From contig JAOVFP010000015.1 of assembly GCA_025738555.1 (NCBI GenBank), positions 1,116,001 to 1,180,000 on the forward strand: a DNA stretch of 64,000 nucleotides, read 5' to 3'. Below, piece after piece: positions 47,291 through 60,000 of this stretch. Every line of letters begins with the position of its first letter. Positions within the stretch are counted from its first letter, which is position 1. The position numbers and the translations under genes were made by a program. The DNA is from Cyathus striatus (Eukaryota > Basidiomycota > Agaricomycetes > Agaricales > Nidulariaceae). A model generated the notes under the pieces. The model did not search any database. It was not told the origin of the DNA and saw nothing but the letters and a program-made list of their open reading frames with translations.

Positions 47291-48420
47291 ATAACTGACA
47301 GAATCGACCATATAAAGCTGCAAATTCACAACACAACATCCAACGCTCTCGCGCTATCTCAACAAAATAGACCCCAGCAGCGTTCTTCATATCCACCCTG
47401 CGCCGTGCCATCCGGATTTCCATTCCGCTCGATTTGTCTTTGACGTGCGGGTCACGGGTGCTCTTCATTCCTGTTTTCGTCTTTGGCGGGTGGCGGGTAG
47501 AGGAGTTAGGACGGCAGTGTTTGAGTTTTTGGTGAGAAGGGGAGGGGTGAGGAGGTCGTCGAGGGTAGGTGACGGTGGCGAGGAAAAGGAGAAGGAGGAT
47601 GAGCGGGAAGCGTTGAATTCTGCTTTGAAGGGGTTTTGATCTTCTCCTGTTAAAGGGAACAAGGCGTTGCGGGGCTATAGCGAGCGTTAGCGTTAGGTCG
47701 GTTCACTGAACAACAATAAAAGTAACATACATCCATAGCAGCCAGCTTAGCATCTCAAGCTTCCCTGCCAGCTTATTGACGACATCTTCGATGCTTTCTA
47801 GTCCTTCGATGATCTTGAAATCAAGCGGCTTGGGTGGGAGGACAAGTGTACTTAGTGCACCGAGCATAGGACCTGTCGCGGGTGGGAAAGGGAGAAATAG
47901 CGTGGAAGGTCGGCGGTGAAGAAGGGGTGTTGTATTATACCAGAGTTTGTTATATACTTCATGGAATCCACTGTAGATTTGGCGTCGGGAGAGAGGCGGG
48001 ATGGGATATGAAAGCTTTCCTCTATCTTCCGCATTAGCATGAAGTAACAAAAGAAGAAAAAGAGAAAACATACGACTGATCTTGGTAAACAACATCAAAC
48101 GACAACCTCCCTATAGAATAACCCTACTGCTCCACACGTGGGACTACTCGATTCCGCTGATGATTTGTTACAAGAAGCGGCGAGCGCAAGGTTCGGGCAT
48201 TCGCCCGTTCGCTACTATATAGTTCAATAACTCGCCTCCAGCGTATTCGAGGACGAAGATTATGTCCGTTAGTATTGACATACCACCATAGCTGGGTAAA
48301 GTGGGTTGATATAGAGGTAGGGAGAGGGGAGGAAGGAACCTACAGCTTAATAATATGCGAATGCTTCAATGTCCTCATGGTTTAAGACCCGGTACGCTGT
48401 CACACCATATCGATGGCTAA
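47291..48420 (-). pseudogene. SNF1/AMPK-alpha kinase pseudogene, fragment E
   Basis: In minus-strand order: LKHPH-like block near 48,350-48,380; DIIFVLEYAGGELL-like and NYIVANGRMPEPCARRF near 48,150-48,290; RLSPDAKSTVDSMKYITNSG and IIQHPFFTADLPRYFSL at 47,890-48,010; LVLPPKPLDFKIIEGLESIE near 47,800-47,850. A linker TGEDQNPFKAEFNASRSSSF follows near 47,590-47,660. RRVDMKNAAGVYFVE (47,350-47,400) represents part of the AMPK C-terminal domain. The HFGIRSR core is deleted and the end is cut by the repeat at 47,213-47,290. Confidence 0.8.
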
Positions 48421-48790
48421 GAAGTAGTCCACAAGAGGGTGAGGGATGAAGGAGCAGAAACAGGTCGAAAATGTGTAGTAGTAGAAACCACATCGAAGCC
48501 TGCAGCAGTACCGGATTAAGTACCGGTACGCCGTAGTGCGATATCGCTGGCTGAGAAGAGGAAAACCATGAGACCTCCGGGGAGAAAGGACTCGGGTAAT
48601 AGCTATTGCGTCATCCATATGTCCACCACCCGCCTTCCATTCTCCTCTACACCTACTACCCCAACTAGCAAGCCCCAATATCAACCGAACGCAACGTCCG
48701 TAAACCAAGAGACGAGGTATTCCGGTTTTCAATTCTCATCTCTCGTCAAGTGGATAGGAGGGACCAGTTACGGACTGAAAAGTTCTAAAT
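48421..48790. repeat. Duplicated non-coding segment accompanying SNF1 fragments (inverted copy)
   Basis: Inverted counterpart of 40,201-40,565 and parallel to 780-1,080 (gaaggagcagaaacaggtcg, ggaccagttacggactgaaa). Confidence 0.65.
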
Positions 48791-49921
<1,131 letters not shown>

Positions 49922-50080
49922 TTTCGGAAACAACGGGAATTTGTTTACATGTGAAGGTGATGATCAATAGAGCACACTCCAAGCAAACACTGCAGTGCAT
50001 CGCAGGCTGAGCACTGAGCAGCCAGTCAAAGAACTTCTTATTTAAATAATTGTGTCCAATGAGGTCTTTCACGCTGCAGC
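49922..50080. mobile_element. Half copy of the AAACAACGGG MITE
   Basis: Starts aaacaacgggaatttgttta in the same flanking context (ggtttcgg) as the right end of the MITE at 38,711-39,059, then diverges after ctgagcactg. The second TIR is absent. Confidence 0.65.
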
Positions 50081-50084
50081 TTCG

Positions 50085-51430
50085 GGTGATAGCTAGAAGG
50101 TTGGGGGGTAGGTTCAGGTTCTGATCTAGGACGCAAAGAGGAAAGGGGGGTATGTGGCAGAATGCGGAAACTCACCCAAGCACTCTCCTCCACGTATAGG
50201 CATAGGCCCATAATGCAGCACGCGATTTGGTGCTGTGGGTAGCTTGGAGAGCTTCATCGCTCTTCATGGCATGGTCGGATGGGGGGTAGGTTATCTGTTT
50301 ACACGAGAATCGGTCAGCAATCAACTTCAGGAACAACAAAGAGTAGCAAAAGGAAATATCAGAGTATGTCTTAGAGAGTCGGCATCGCGGTGACGAGCAT
50401 CGCTTGGGGCGATTCTGACTTTTAATGGTTTCATCCGAGGAGGGGGGTGGATGGCAGAATGCGAAAACTCACCCAAGTAAGCACCTCCCCCGCTCTCCTC
50501 CACGCATAGGCATAGGCCCATGCGGCATGCGATTTGTCGCGGAGGGTAGCTTGGAGAGCCTCATCGCTCTTCATGGCATGCGTTGTTGATTACGCATTCG
50601 CTAGGGTTGGAGGGGGGGTAGGTTATCTGTTTACACGGGAGTCGGTCAGCAATCAAGTTCATGAACAACAAAGAGCAACAAAGGGGGGGGAGGGGCAAGT
50701 AAGGTCTGAGAGTCCGCATCGGGATGACAAGCACCGCTTGGGGCAATTCTGACTTTTAATGGTTTCGTCCGAGGAGTGGGGGGTGGGGGGACAGAATGTG
50801 AAAATTCACCTAACAACGCCCGCGAGTGAAAGCCCTGGAAGCACCTTCCCCTGCTTTCCGCCAAGCGTAACGAGCTTGGATGTTCTGTAGAAGTGAGGTC
50901 AGTTACGATTCGAACCTGACATGCGTGAAGAAAGAGAGAAGTGGCCAGAAGTAAGCGATGGATATCGGCTTTGGGATACGAGTACCACTACGACTGACGT
51001 GCAAATAAACTTTGTAGTTTCATCCGAAGAAGGGGAAGGGCGGGAGGTGGAGGTGGAAGTGGAAGTGGAAGTGGAGGAATAGGATAACTCACGTTGATCG
51101 TAGGACAGGTATTTAAGCTAGGGGGTTATGTAGGAACGCAGTCAGTAATCAACTTCCAGAAGAAGAGTAATAAAGGCAAAGATCAGAATAGGTTTAAGTA
51201 ATAACATTGCGTGTATGAGCACCGCTATGATGGATATAAATACTACGAGATCAAGAACGGGGGGCAGGTCACAAGTGTGAACGACTCACACGAATCTTCG
51301 CTGCCTTTTGCTGTAGGATGAGCTTGCCCATGGTACATCGTGCGTTGGTGTATCCGGCTTCATCGCACTCTGGATCCGGGTGCGGGTGCGGTTTATAAGA
51401 AAGGCCTACAAGAGCATTGGTCAGTTATCG
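50085..51430 (-). pseudogene. Unidentified many-exon gene, copy 3 (inverted)
   Basis: Minus-strand blocks equivalent to copy 2: FDEAGYTNARCTMGKLI-like near 51,310-51,380; LSYDQR near 51,090-51,105; AWRKAGEGASRAFTRGRC-like near 50,815-50,870. The YPPSNPSECVINNACHEE exon lies at 50,470-50,625. That last exon is present twice in tandem (again at 50,170-50,300), with gtgagttt donors in both. The final two exons (SLSCGRDAE, HPSALQLF) are missing. It is the same family as copies 1 and 2, unrecognised. Confidence 0.5.
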
Positions 51431-51863
51431 TGTTGAGAACGATGTGAGAGGGAGGGGATCAGAGATAAGCGATGTGTATCGGCTTTGGGGTACGTGTACC
51501 ACTAGGACTGACGTGCAAATTACTTTTTGATTTCATTCTATGGTAGGGAGCGGAGAGAAAGGGACTCACTTTGAGCTTTGACCTGGAGGTGCGGGACTAG
51601 GGTGGGGCTAGAGATGAGAGGGGAGATTAGCAGTAGACAACCAAAGGTATCCAATCCGACTCGACAACCAACTTGCGCTTATGTAGCAGCACGCAGACAG
51701 CAGGATCAATTATATCATACACCATACATCATGTGCATACGTTTGTACATCTGCCCAAATCAATATACCATATCAGCCCCACTCAAAACCCAAAAACTCA
51801 ACGAAAAATACCCACAAATTCCCCCTTCACCTCCTACTCCATACTCATCCGCTCCCTCTCCTC

Positions 51864-52410
51864 CTACCACCGTCTCTTCTCCTCGACCTCCCTCAGCAAC
51901 TTCTCCTTCCTTCGTCCTATCCTCCTCCCAGAGTCGCCTTTAGGCCCCACAGCAACGACATCTTCCAAGATCTTCTCCCGCTTGGCAGCTTGCCCCAAGC
52001 GCTGCTTTTCGCATTTTCTGTCGCGCTTGCGGAGATTCGTGAAGGATGCTTTGAGGAGGGTATCGTATGTCGTGTGGAAGGCCTCCAGAGCGCCTGGTGC
52101 GATTTGCTTTGGTGTTAGTGTTGAATGAGGGGAGACGGGAGGAGGGCGTACGGTCGTAAAATTTTTGATCACGTCTCCGTCTGTGACACGTACGAGGCTG
52201 GGACACGCTGTGCCATCGTCACTCGCACTAGCTTCAGCGTGCATAGTGGCATCTTCGCCATCGCGCATTACTATACCCCATTCTATCAGAAAAAAAACCA
52301 CAAAAATAGAAAAAGAGGAGGGACGAACGTCGTTTATGCGTAATCCATATTTATCCCTTTTGAGATTCGAACAAAGGACGCTAGTTTATTCAGAAATTGA
52401 TCATCTTGAT
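51864..52410 (-). pseudogene. SRP14-like pseudogene, copy 3 (inverted)
   Basis: The longest central part of the three. On the minus strand: FLNKLASFVRISKG near 52,340-52,400; then, one frame over, IWITHKRR; an acidic insert GEDATMHAEASASDDGT; CPSLVRVTDGDVIKNFTTV (52,140-52,210). A short intron and the exon QIAPGALEAFHTTYDTLLKA, SFTNLRKRDRKCEKQRLGQ run to a basic tail ending at 51,864. LVRVTDG and FHTTYDTLLKASFTNLRKRD are the strongest SRP14 matches in the window. A stop replaces part of the GSVW block and exon 1 is unrecognisable, so it is also dead. Confidence 0.75.
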
Positions 52411-52519
52411 TAGCAAGAAGAGGGGCAGAGGAAAGTGGAGGGGAATCGAACCGTACCCTCCACAACACACAAAGCACGCACTGCAAACACTACGGGGAAC
52501 CTCGTCGATATAGGTGACT

Positions 52520-52650
52520 ACGGCAACGAATGGCGTTCCAAGCTTTGATCGGGACCAGAGCGAGTACATGAGGTTGAGAGTGAATGAGAAGGACGATAAT
52601 GATGAAGTCCACCGTGACCTCTACACGCGGTAACTGTTCGATGCGGGACT
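52520..52650 (+). pseudogene. Small unidentified gene, copy 3 (remnant)
   Basis: Inverted equivalent of 43,785-43,880: gagagtgaatgagaaggacg, then cctctacacgcggtaactgttcgatgcggg corresponds to gacctctgcgcgtggtaactgttcgatatgcagg of copy 1 (compared in pieces). Only the first part survives, next to SRP14 copy 3 and divergent from it, as in the other modules. Confidence 0.4.
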
Positions 52651-52724
52651 AACAGAACAAAACCGGCCAAATTCCATTTGTTGTATTCAGTTGTATATCA
52701 AACCTATTACGCACGGGAGTCTGT

Positions 52725-53646
52725 AGTCCCCTGTTATATCTTGATAGTGGATCTGTACCATATGCGGAAGCGAATTGTTCCGGCTCAGGGTTGCGCCACG
52801 CCAGCTCAGAAGCATGCCAACGATAACTTAGCCGGCGCTCGCCTTATGTCTAATAATGTTAATAAATAATGACCGCTCTCGTGTATAGCAGGCTACAAAT
52901 GTAGTTGACTATGAAAAAGAATAAGTACATTGCCTCATAGTTCACAAGCACCAATTACTAGCTCATACTATTATTATAAACTGACAAGAATATATATTAT
53001 ATTTACGTGAAATATTATCGAAATAACCTGGTAGTGTATGTATTTATTTTAGAATAGTAGTGAATACTAATACAGTATATTAACGAGGACTATCATACTA
53101 AGCTCAGCATGAACTTGTCAGCGCTACGACAATTTAATCAAAGTGAAATATTTCTGCAGCCATTCTAAATTGTGGTTTAAGAAATAATTAGACACCCACA
53201 TCTCGAACATCCAGTAGTACTAAACAATTGTTACGATAGTCTCCTCCGCTAATACTCTATTTAAAGCCGCTTGATGACAGGATACTTGCTTCCTATTTGT
53301 CTCTCTCGTCATCTACTTATATACTATAGGCATGTTCCATGATTGAATTACATTAGTACCCGTTACGTTCAATATTCAATAATGCGCAATTCATATTAAA
53401 AATGATTAGAAGTTTTTATCTAAGGAATAAATTGTGTTTTAAAGTACTTGCAATTAAAAACACCCAAGAATGGTAGAAACAACGCTGAAGGTGCTGAACC
53501 GGCGCTGAATTTGTTGCGGAAGCGCGCATTTCTCACACCTGGTTCGCGGGTAGACGCCTGAACCAGAGGTAAACGTGCATTCAGCTCTGCGGACTAGCCT
53601 GCAGGAGGTCACGTGCATGTTTGAAGATCCAATCGAGATATAACAA
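52725..53646. mobile_element. TIR element with AGTCCCCTGTTA ends, copy 2 (right end truncated)
   Basis: Left end AGTCCCCTGTTATATCTTGA; right inner end atccaatcgagatataaca, as in copy 1 (atccaattgagatgtaaca), but the terminal CAGGGGACT is missing where SNF1 fragment G begins. AT-rich interior, no transposase; a 63-codon ORF only. Confidence 0.6.
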
Positions 53647-55200
53647 TCGACACAAGACTGTACGCACGGTCCTGTCCCTAGCCGAGATTACCCCGTCTCT
53701 CACCCGCATCTGGTCTAGTCTTAGGCACACTAAAAGATCGATGAAGCTCACCAGCTACCACCCACCCTCTCCCATCTCCCCCAACCATGGCAGAAGACAT
53801 TGACTGCCCGACTGTTTACCGCCCTCCAAGCTAGGCGAATACACCGTCATCCAGGATATCACCGAAGGCACCTTTGGAAAAGTCAACAGTCCGTATTTTA
53901 TCTATCTTTTTATATATCTAAGCTGACGAGGGAACAGTAACCATGCATACGACTACCGGACATAAATCGCGGTGAAGTATATTTCCAAGGCGGCCATTCG
54001 GAGGGAGAAGAGGGGGTTTGAGTACATAAGGAGTATGTCCCTTCCCTCCCCCTTCCTCCCTATATACTAACCTCAAACTCACAGCTACGAAGTACCATCA
54101 ACATCAACATACACAGTCTTCGTCCTCGAATACACAGGAGGCGAGCTATTCAACCACATAGTAGCGAACGGGCCCATGCCCTAACCCTGCGCCGCCGCTT
54201 CTTCCAACAAATCATCAGCAGAATCAAGCACTCCCACAGCTACAAGACCTTAAACCGGAAAACGCCCTCCTCGACTACGACCTCAACGTCAAGATGGCCT
54301 ACGTTGGACTGAGTAGCGAGATAAATGATGGGGACTTTTTGACTATGAGGTCCGAATTGTGCTGCTCCCGAGCCAACCTGCTATGCTATCTCTCCGCTCT
54401 TCCACCTGCGCCCGATCCTGTGCTCGGCATACTAAGTGCACTAGTCAATCATCGAAGGGCTAGGGCGGATTGAGGAGGATATCGTCGATGAGCTAGCGAG
54501 GAAGCTTAAGGGGGTCGAGAAGGATGAGGTGTGGGAGGCTCTTAGGCGTGATGATAGGACCCAGGGGGGTACTATACGGCTGCGTATATGCTTTTGAGGA
54601 ATGAGCGGCGGTTGGGGAAGGATTGTACGTTGTTCTTGTTACTCATTTTTGTGCGGTACTGATTATTGGGATAGTGTCAATCTTTGCGGAGAAGGAGAGG
54701 GATGCTGAGTTGGCTGCTATGGACGTATGTACCCTACTATCCCTTTTCGCTGGTACCTCGCTTACGCGACTATAGCCCCGAAACGCTCTATCCCCCGCCC
54801 TATCCCTTTCAACAAGCGAAGATCAAAACCCCTTCGAAGCAGAATTCAACGCCTCCCCCTGTTCCTCCCTCTCCTCCTCACCATCCTCACCCACCCTCGA
54901 CGACCTCCCCTCCCAACCGAAAATCCAAACTTTGCCGTCCTAAATACATCTCTCCCTGCCAAAGACGCCAATGGGAAGGAAGAGCACCATCTTGCTAGCT
55001 TTGTGTCCGCGCGCAAGGCGGGTCTAGGCAAGGAGAAGAGGCAACACAAGATCAAGCGGCATTTCGGGATTAGGAGTTGGAATCCACCTATCGAGGTCAT
55101 GTTCGGAGATTTACAGGACTCTATGTAAAAGCCCTCGGCATGGTGTGGAAGGAGAAGCGGGATCTCGGTCGTCTGGGCGGTGTCCGGCCCACGTGACATT
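53647..55200 (+). pseudogene. SNF1/AMPK-alpha kinase pseudogene, fragment G
   Basis: The most complete in gene order. A start MKLTSYHPPSPISPNHGRRH (53,741) is followed by LGEYTVIQDITEGTFGKVNS (53,830-53,890; glycine loop kept). Then comes an intron, FVLEYTGGELFNHIVANGPM near 54,120, RRRFFQQIISRIKHS, and LQDLKPENALLDYDLNVKMA near 54,240-54,300. After a deletion of the C-lobe, GLGRIEEDIVDELARKLKGV lies near 54,460-54,510 and LLRNERRLGKDC near 54,590. VLNTSLPAKDANGKEEHHLA, SFVSARKAGLGKEKRQHKIK and RHFGIRSWNPPIEVMFGDLQ run from 54,930 to 55,120, followed by VWKEKRDLGRLGGVRPT. HRD is lost and several frames shift. Confidence 0.85.
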
Positions 55201-56637
55201 CCTAAGCTTTCAATTGAATTCGGATGTCGACACTCGGCGATGTTTTACGCTCGTTCTCGATATTGCGCCCCTGGAACTTCAACCTCTTACATTCTCCAGC
55301 TTGCACCCACAGCTAGAATCTCGCGTTTATAGTGTTCCACAGCCTACCACCAGAGTATCCTCTACTCTACTGCGGACTATATGGGAGCATCAATTAGAGC
55401 CTACAGGTATCACTGGGCCGACAATCATGTACTGGAGAATGGAAATTTCAAATACTTACACTAGGGAGCGTCAAGTCGAGTACGTCTTTGTTCATTGTTC
55501 ATTTTATACGGACGATAGACTCAACATAGCATAGGTGAGACAAACCCCTGGTGAGATTGCCACCATCCTGCGATTCACACACGTACCTTGCAAGCTTGCA
55601 CCGTGTACCATCAAAGCTCCCGTTCTGTCTGTCGCTTCAACCACAAGGCGGAGCAGAGGTTCCCGCAGGAATCCTGCTAGCTTCAGGGTTCAAACGTTCA
55701 TAATTCCTCTCAGGGAGGTGTACAATCCCTGGATTGTGGGGACCATCGTGTATGCGATGTGGGATTGTAGAAGGTATGTATTGTATCAATTATGTCGTCC
55801 ACTTAAACTCCTGTCCTTATAGACACCTAAATAGTGGTAGTTTGCAACAGGAAGCTACAAAATCACAACGGGTCAGCTGCACAGCCATCATTGTCCCAGA
55901 ACTGCCGACTCCTCGCTCTCATTGATGGTGCCCATGTTTTCGTGTGTGCCCCCTTATTACTGCTCGCCTCAATGTAAAAGCGCTGTGCATCACCTGCGTG
56001 TGCTGTTGGTATGTACTACGAGGTGCACCTGGTTCGCCCTACAGATAGCACCGAAACGAAGAGTCATCAACGTATGTTGCGCAGATTGACATACACGCAC
56101 TCCTGGCCGTGGTACTAGCCTGGTCCTGAAGCAAGCGTCGTCCACCACAGAAGTCCCGTAGACTGCGGCATCTAATTCGTAGCGTATGCATATCCATTCT
56201 GAAACACAACCTTCTCTTCTGATACGATAAACCATGTTCTAATATGCGTTGCGTCATATACAGGTCTAACTATTCATAATCTATTCATGTCACAAAGGAC
56301 TCGATACGTGTATGCAGGTCTTTCAAATAGAAATCGACGGGACACACGGGCTGCTACGCACGGTGCCAAGAAATTGAAAGCTTGCGAGTTTAGTGCGGGT
56401 AGTACCGTTTGTTTCGGTACGTGGATGTCGGTTGTTCGTCTGTGAGTAAATTGAAGCGGGGCACGTTAGTAATACTCTTTCATTGCGGTCGAAGCCAGGA
56501 CTAAATAATGCTTATTGTGCAGGACCATTCCTTAAAATAAGATTATATGAAGGCAACCTGCAGAATCGTGCTGCTCGATTACGGCGCGATAAATACTACG
56601 CCTACCCCGGTTACTTCATACAGCCTTAGTCCACATC
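55201..56637 (+). other. Unidentified fragment (copy 2 of the SNF1 fusion partner) and unassigned flank
   Basis: 55,235-55,534 repeats the unknown protein fragment found at 42,118-42,328 (FTLVLDIAPLELQPLTFSSL, SRVYSVPQPTTRVSSTLLRT) and extends it (GITGPTIMYWRMEISNTYT). From 55,535 to 56,637 only ORFs of 60-95 codons are seen and nothing is recognised. Confidence 0.4.
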
Positions 56638-57078
56638 ATGGAGCCTTCGGATCCATACGATGCATCAAATGTGGGGGATTACAGAATATCGGGTGTTGGT
56701 AGAGGAGTTGGTATCAAGCGGCTGAGTCCTTCACCATGTATGGGAATGAAGGCACGAGTAAGTGTAATGTCAATAGGGGCTTGGGCTTACACAAGGCCAA
56801 CACAAGGCTCTCGGAGACCGTACCGATACGTGGCTCGTCGATATTCCACTCGTATGGAGTTAAGGTGGGAGGCGTCGAAGCAGGCACTTACTATATATGT
56901 TTCACTCTTGTATCATGTGGTTCTGCGTAAGAATAGCAATAGGATTATAAAAAGACGTTCACTTGTAATTGGCTGTGATGATTCGGAGTTCAAAGTTGCG
57001 GGCACTATAATTTGTACACAGGGATACATGAAGTTCATCGATTGCCCGCCCACTGGTTTCCTACCATTGATCCTTTAA
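56638..57078 (+). CDS. Hypothetical ORF upstream of GTPase
   Basis: A 146-codon ORF (MEPSDPYDASNVGDYRISGV...) with no recognised domain. It ends 18 bp before the GTPase start and overlaps another ORF (56,736-56,930) in a second frame. It could be an independent small gene, a 5' exon set of the GTPase gene, or chance. Low confidence. Confidence 0.25.
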   Translation: MEPSDPYDASNVGDYRISGVGRGVGIKRLSPSPCMGMKARVSVMSIGAWAYTRPTQGSRRPYRYVARRYSTRMELRWEASKQALTIYVSLLYHVVLRKNSNRIIKRRSLVIGCDDSEFKVAGTIICTQGYMKFIDCPPTGFLPLIL

Positions 57079-57095
57079 CCGATACACTCAACATT

Positions 57096-60000
57096 ATGGA
57101 CAAGCGATTCAAGCCTGATCTTTATGAATGTTTTCGTATACTCGTCATCGGCCGGGCCAATGCTGGCAAGACGACCCTCTTGAAACGAGTCTGCGACACA
57201 ACGGAGGACCCTTGTATCTATGATAAAGATGGAAATTTGGTAGGTCCCGTTGTCAATTAGTAAGAAGACTGCATTTTGAATATACATACAGCAACTCGAA
57301 CCAACTTCAGAGGTTTTCTACCTTTAACTTGATGCAGCTCATTAATAGTTCACTGACTGGCTAAATTACCAGCGCGGAGTGCATGATATTAATCGTGCCT
57401 TTTCTTTCAGGAGCAACCCGGGGTTCATCTTCCATGATTCTCCAGGATTCGAAGCAGGAGATGAGCGTCAGCTGAAGGAAGTTCAAGACTTCATTGAAAA
57501 ACGTTCTAAATCCACCAAAACCACTCATCAACTACATGCCATTTGGTACATTTCCACCAAAGTTACCTAAAAAAAAGCCAAAACATAACCTTGGATTGCA
57601 GGTTTTGTCTTAAACCAGACACATCGAGGCCTCTTCTGGAACTAGAAGAGAAGTTCTTCAACGAAGAAAGAGCAGGTAAGAGTATCTCTAATAAAATGTT
57701 CTAATGCATATTAAATAATCTCATCAGTCCCTGTTATTGCGATCATAACTAAGTTTGATGACCTCATGGCTCAGATCTATGATGAGGATTTAGATGATGA
57801 AAAGAACCGACATGAGGCCGAAAAAGAAGTGCAAGACAAGTTCATCAATCCATTACATGATTATAGTTATCCTCCTAAGGCATATACATTGATGGAAGGT
57901 GCATAGCAGCTATTCTCTTTATAGTGATAGCATTAACTGATAATTTACAACTACCATTCTGACATGTTCCTTACAGATCTACATGATGAAAATAGCAATC
58001 ACCAAAATCAGGTAAAAGATTTAGTTGAAAAAACAGCAAAATCCCTGGATGATATTACACTTAAAATGCTGTTCATATCAATTCAGCAGAATAATCTGGA
58101 ATTATGCATAATATATGCCTTAAAATAGTAAGTATTCATTTTTAAAATAAGTATGTGTGACTCAAAGCTGGTGTAGTGGAGCCAAGGAATACCTTGAAAT
58201 ATTTTCTTATAATTCTGAGTTCATAACAGTGGTGTGTAAAATCATATTAATATCTTGGATATGGCCAATATTATTATAAAGAAAACACTCATAGAGTTTT
58301 GCTTTGCATGGTTTCCTCATTCATATGTAAGCACAGATTTTGCTTAATCACTTATCTAATCTATGTAATAGGGAAAGGTAAGCACCTCAACAATATTTCA
58401 GGTAATTTAATATTTAAAGTTATATTGCAAATTGACTAAAACAATTTAAGAGAAAACTTGATACAATAAGCAACAGAACTACATGGTAAGTAACACTAAA
58501 ACTTCACCAATTTAACTTATAGAATTTCTTTACAGTATGTGAGTTAAAGTAATTTGTTACTACTTTGCACTTCCAAAAGTTGAAGTACATCATGACTGTC
58601 ATATAGCATGTAATTGTTTCTTCTTTTATAAGTATAAAACCAATTCATTTATTCCACATTTAGGGTGTAAGTCTCTTGTTTTTTGAACTTGACTCATAAT
58701 CTGATCATTCTGGATTTAGGTTGTAAGCCTCTTGTTTTTTGAACTTGACTCATTATCTGATCATTCTGGATTTAGGGTGTAAGTCTCTTGTTTTTGGAAC
58801 TTGACTCATAATCTGATCATTCTGGATTTAGCGTGTAAGTCTCTTGTTTTTTGAACATGACTCATTAACTGATCATTCTGGATTTAGCTTGTAAGTCTCT
58901 TGTTTTTTGAACATGACTTATTACCTGATCATTCTGGATTTAGCGTGTAAGTCTCTTGTTTTTGAATGTGACTCATTATCTGATCATTCTGAATTTAGCG
59001 TGTAAGTCTCTTGTATTTTGAATGTGACTCATTATCTGATCATTCTGAATTTAGGGTGTAAGTCTCTTGTTTTTTGAACTTGACTCATTATCTGATCATT
59101 CTGGATTTAGGCTGTAAGTCTCTTGTTTTTTGAACTTGACTCATAATCTGATCATTCTGAATTTAGCGTGTAAGCCTCTTGTTTTTTAAACTTGACTCAT
59201 TATCTGATCATTCTGGATTTAGCATGTAAATCCCTTACTTTTTGAACTTTACTCATTATCTGATCATTCTGGATTTAGCATGTAAGTCTCCTGTTTTTTG
59301 AATGTGACTCATTATCAGATCATTGTGGATATAGCATGTAAGTCTTTTGTTTTTTGAACCTGACTCATTATCTGATCATTCTGGATTTAGCGTGTAAGTC
59401 TCTTGTTTTTGAACTTGACTCATTATCTGATCATTTATTTAGGTTGTAAGTCTCTTGTTTTTTGAATGTAACTCATTATCTGATCATTCTGGACCCTTGC
59501 TTTTTGAACTTGACTCATTAACTGATCATTCTGGATTTAGGTTGTAAGTCCCTTGCTTTTTGGACTTGACTCATTATCTGATCATTCTGGATTTAGGCTG
59601 TAAGTCTCTTGTTTTCTAAACTTGACTCATTATCTGATTATTCTGGATTTAGCAAGTAAGTCTCTTGTTTTCAAATGTAACTCATTATCTGATCATTCTG
59701 GATTTAGCTTGTAAGTCTCTTGTTTTTTAAACTTGACTCATTATCTGATTATTCTGAATTTAGCATGTAAGTCTCTTGTTTTTTGAACATGACTCATTGT
59801 CTGATCATTCTGGATTTAGGATGTAAGTCTCTTGTTTTTTGAACATTACTCATAATCTGATCATTCTGGATTTAGCGTGTAAGTCTCTTGTTTTTTGAAC
59901 ATGACTCATTATCTGATCATTCTGGATTTAGGCTGTAGGTCTCTTGTTTTTTGAACTTGACTCATGATCTGATCATTCTGGATTTAGGGTGTAAGTCTCT

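Noticed and set aside
52430..52515. Possible tRNA on the minus strand (GGTTCGATTCC matches a B box)
   Set aside because: No T-stem or acceptor pairing can be drawn, and the same place in the other modules is the SRP14 first intron; the match is chance.
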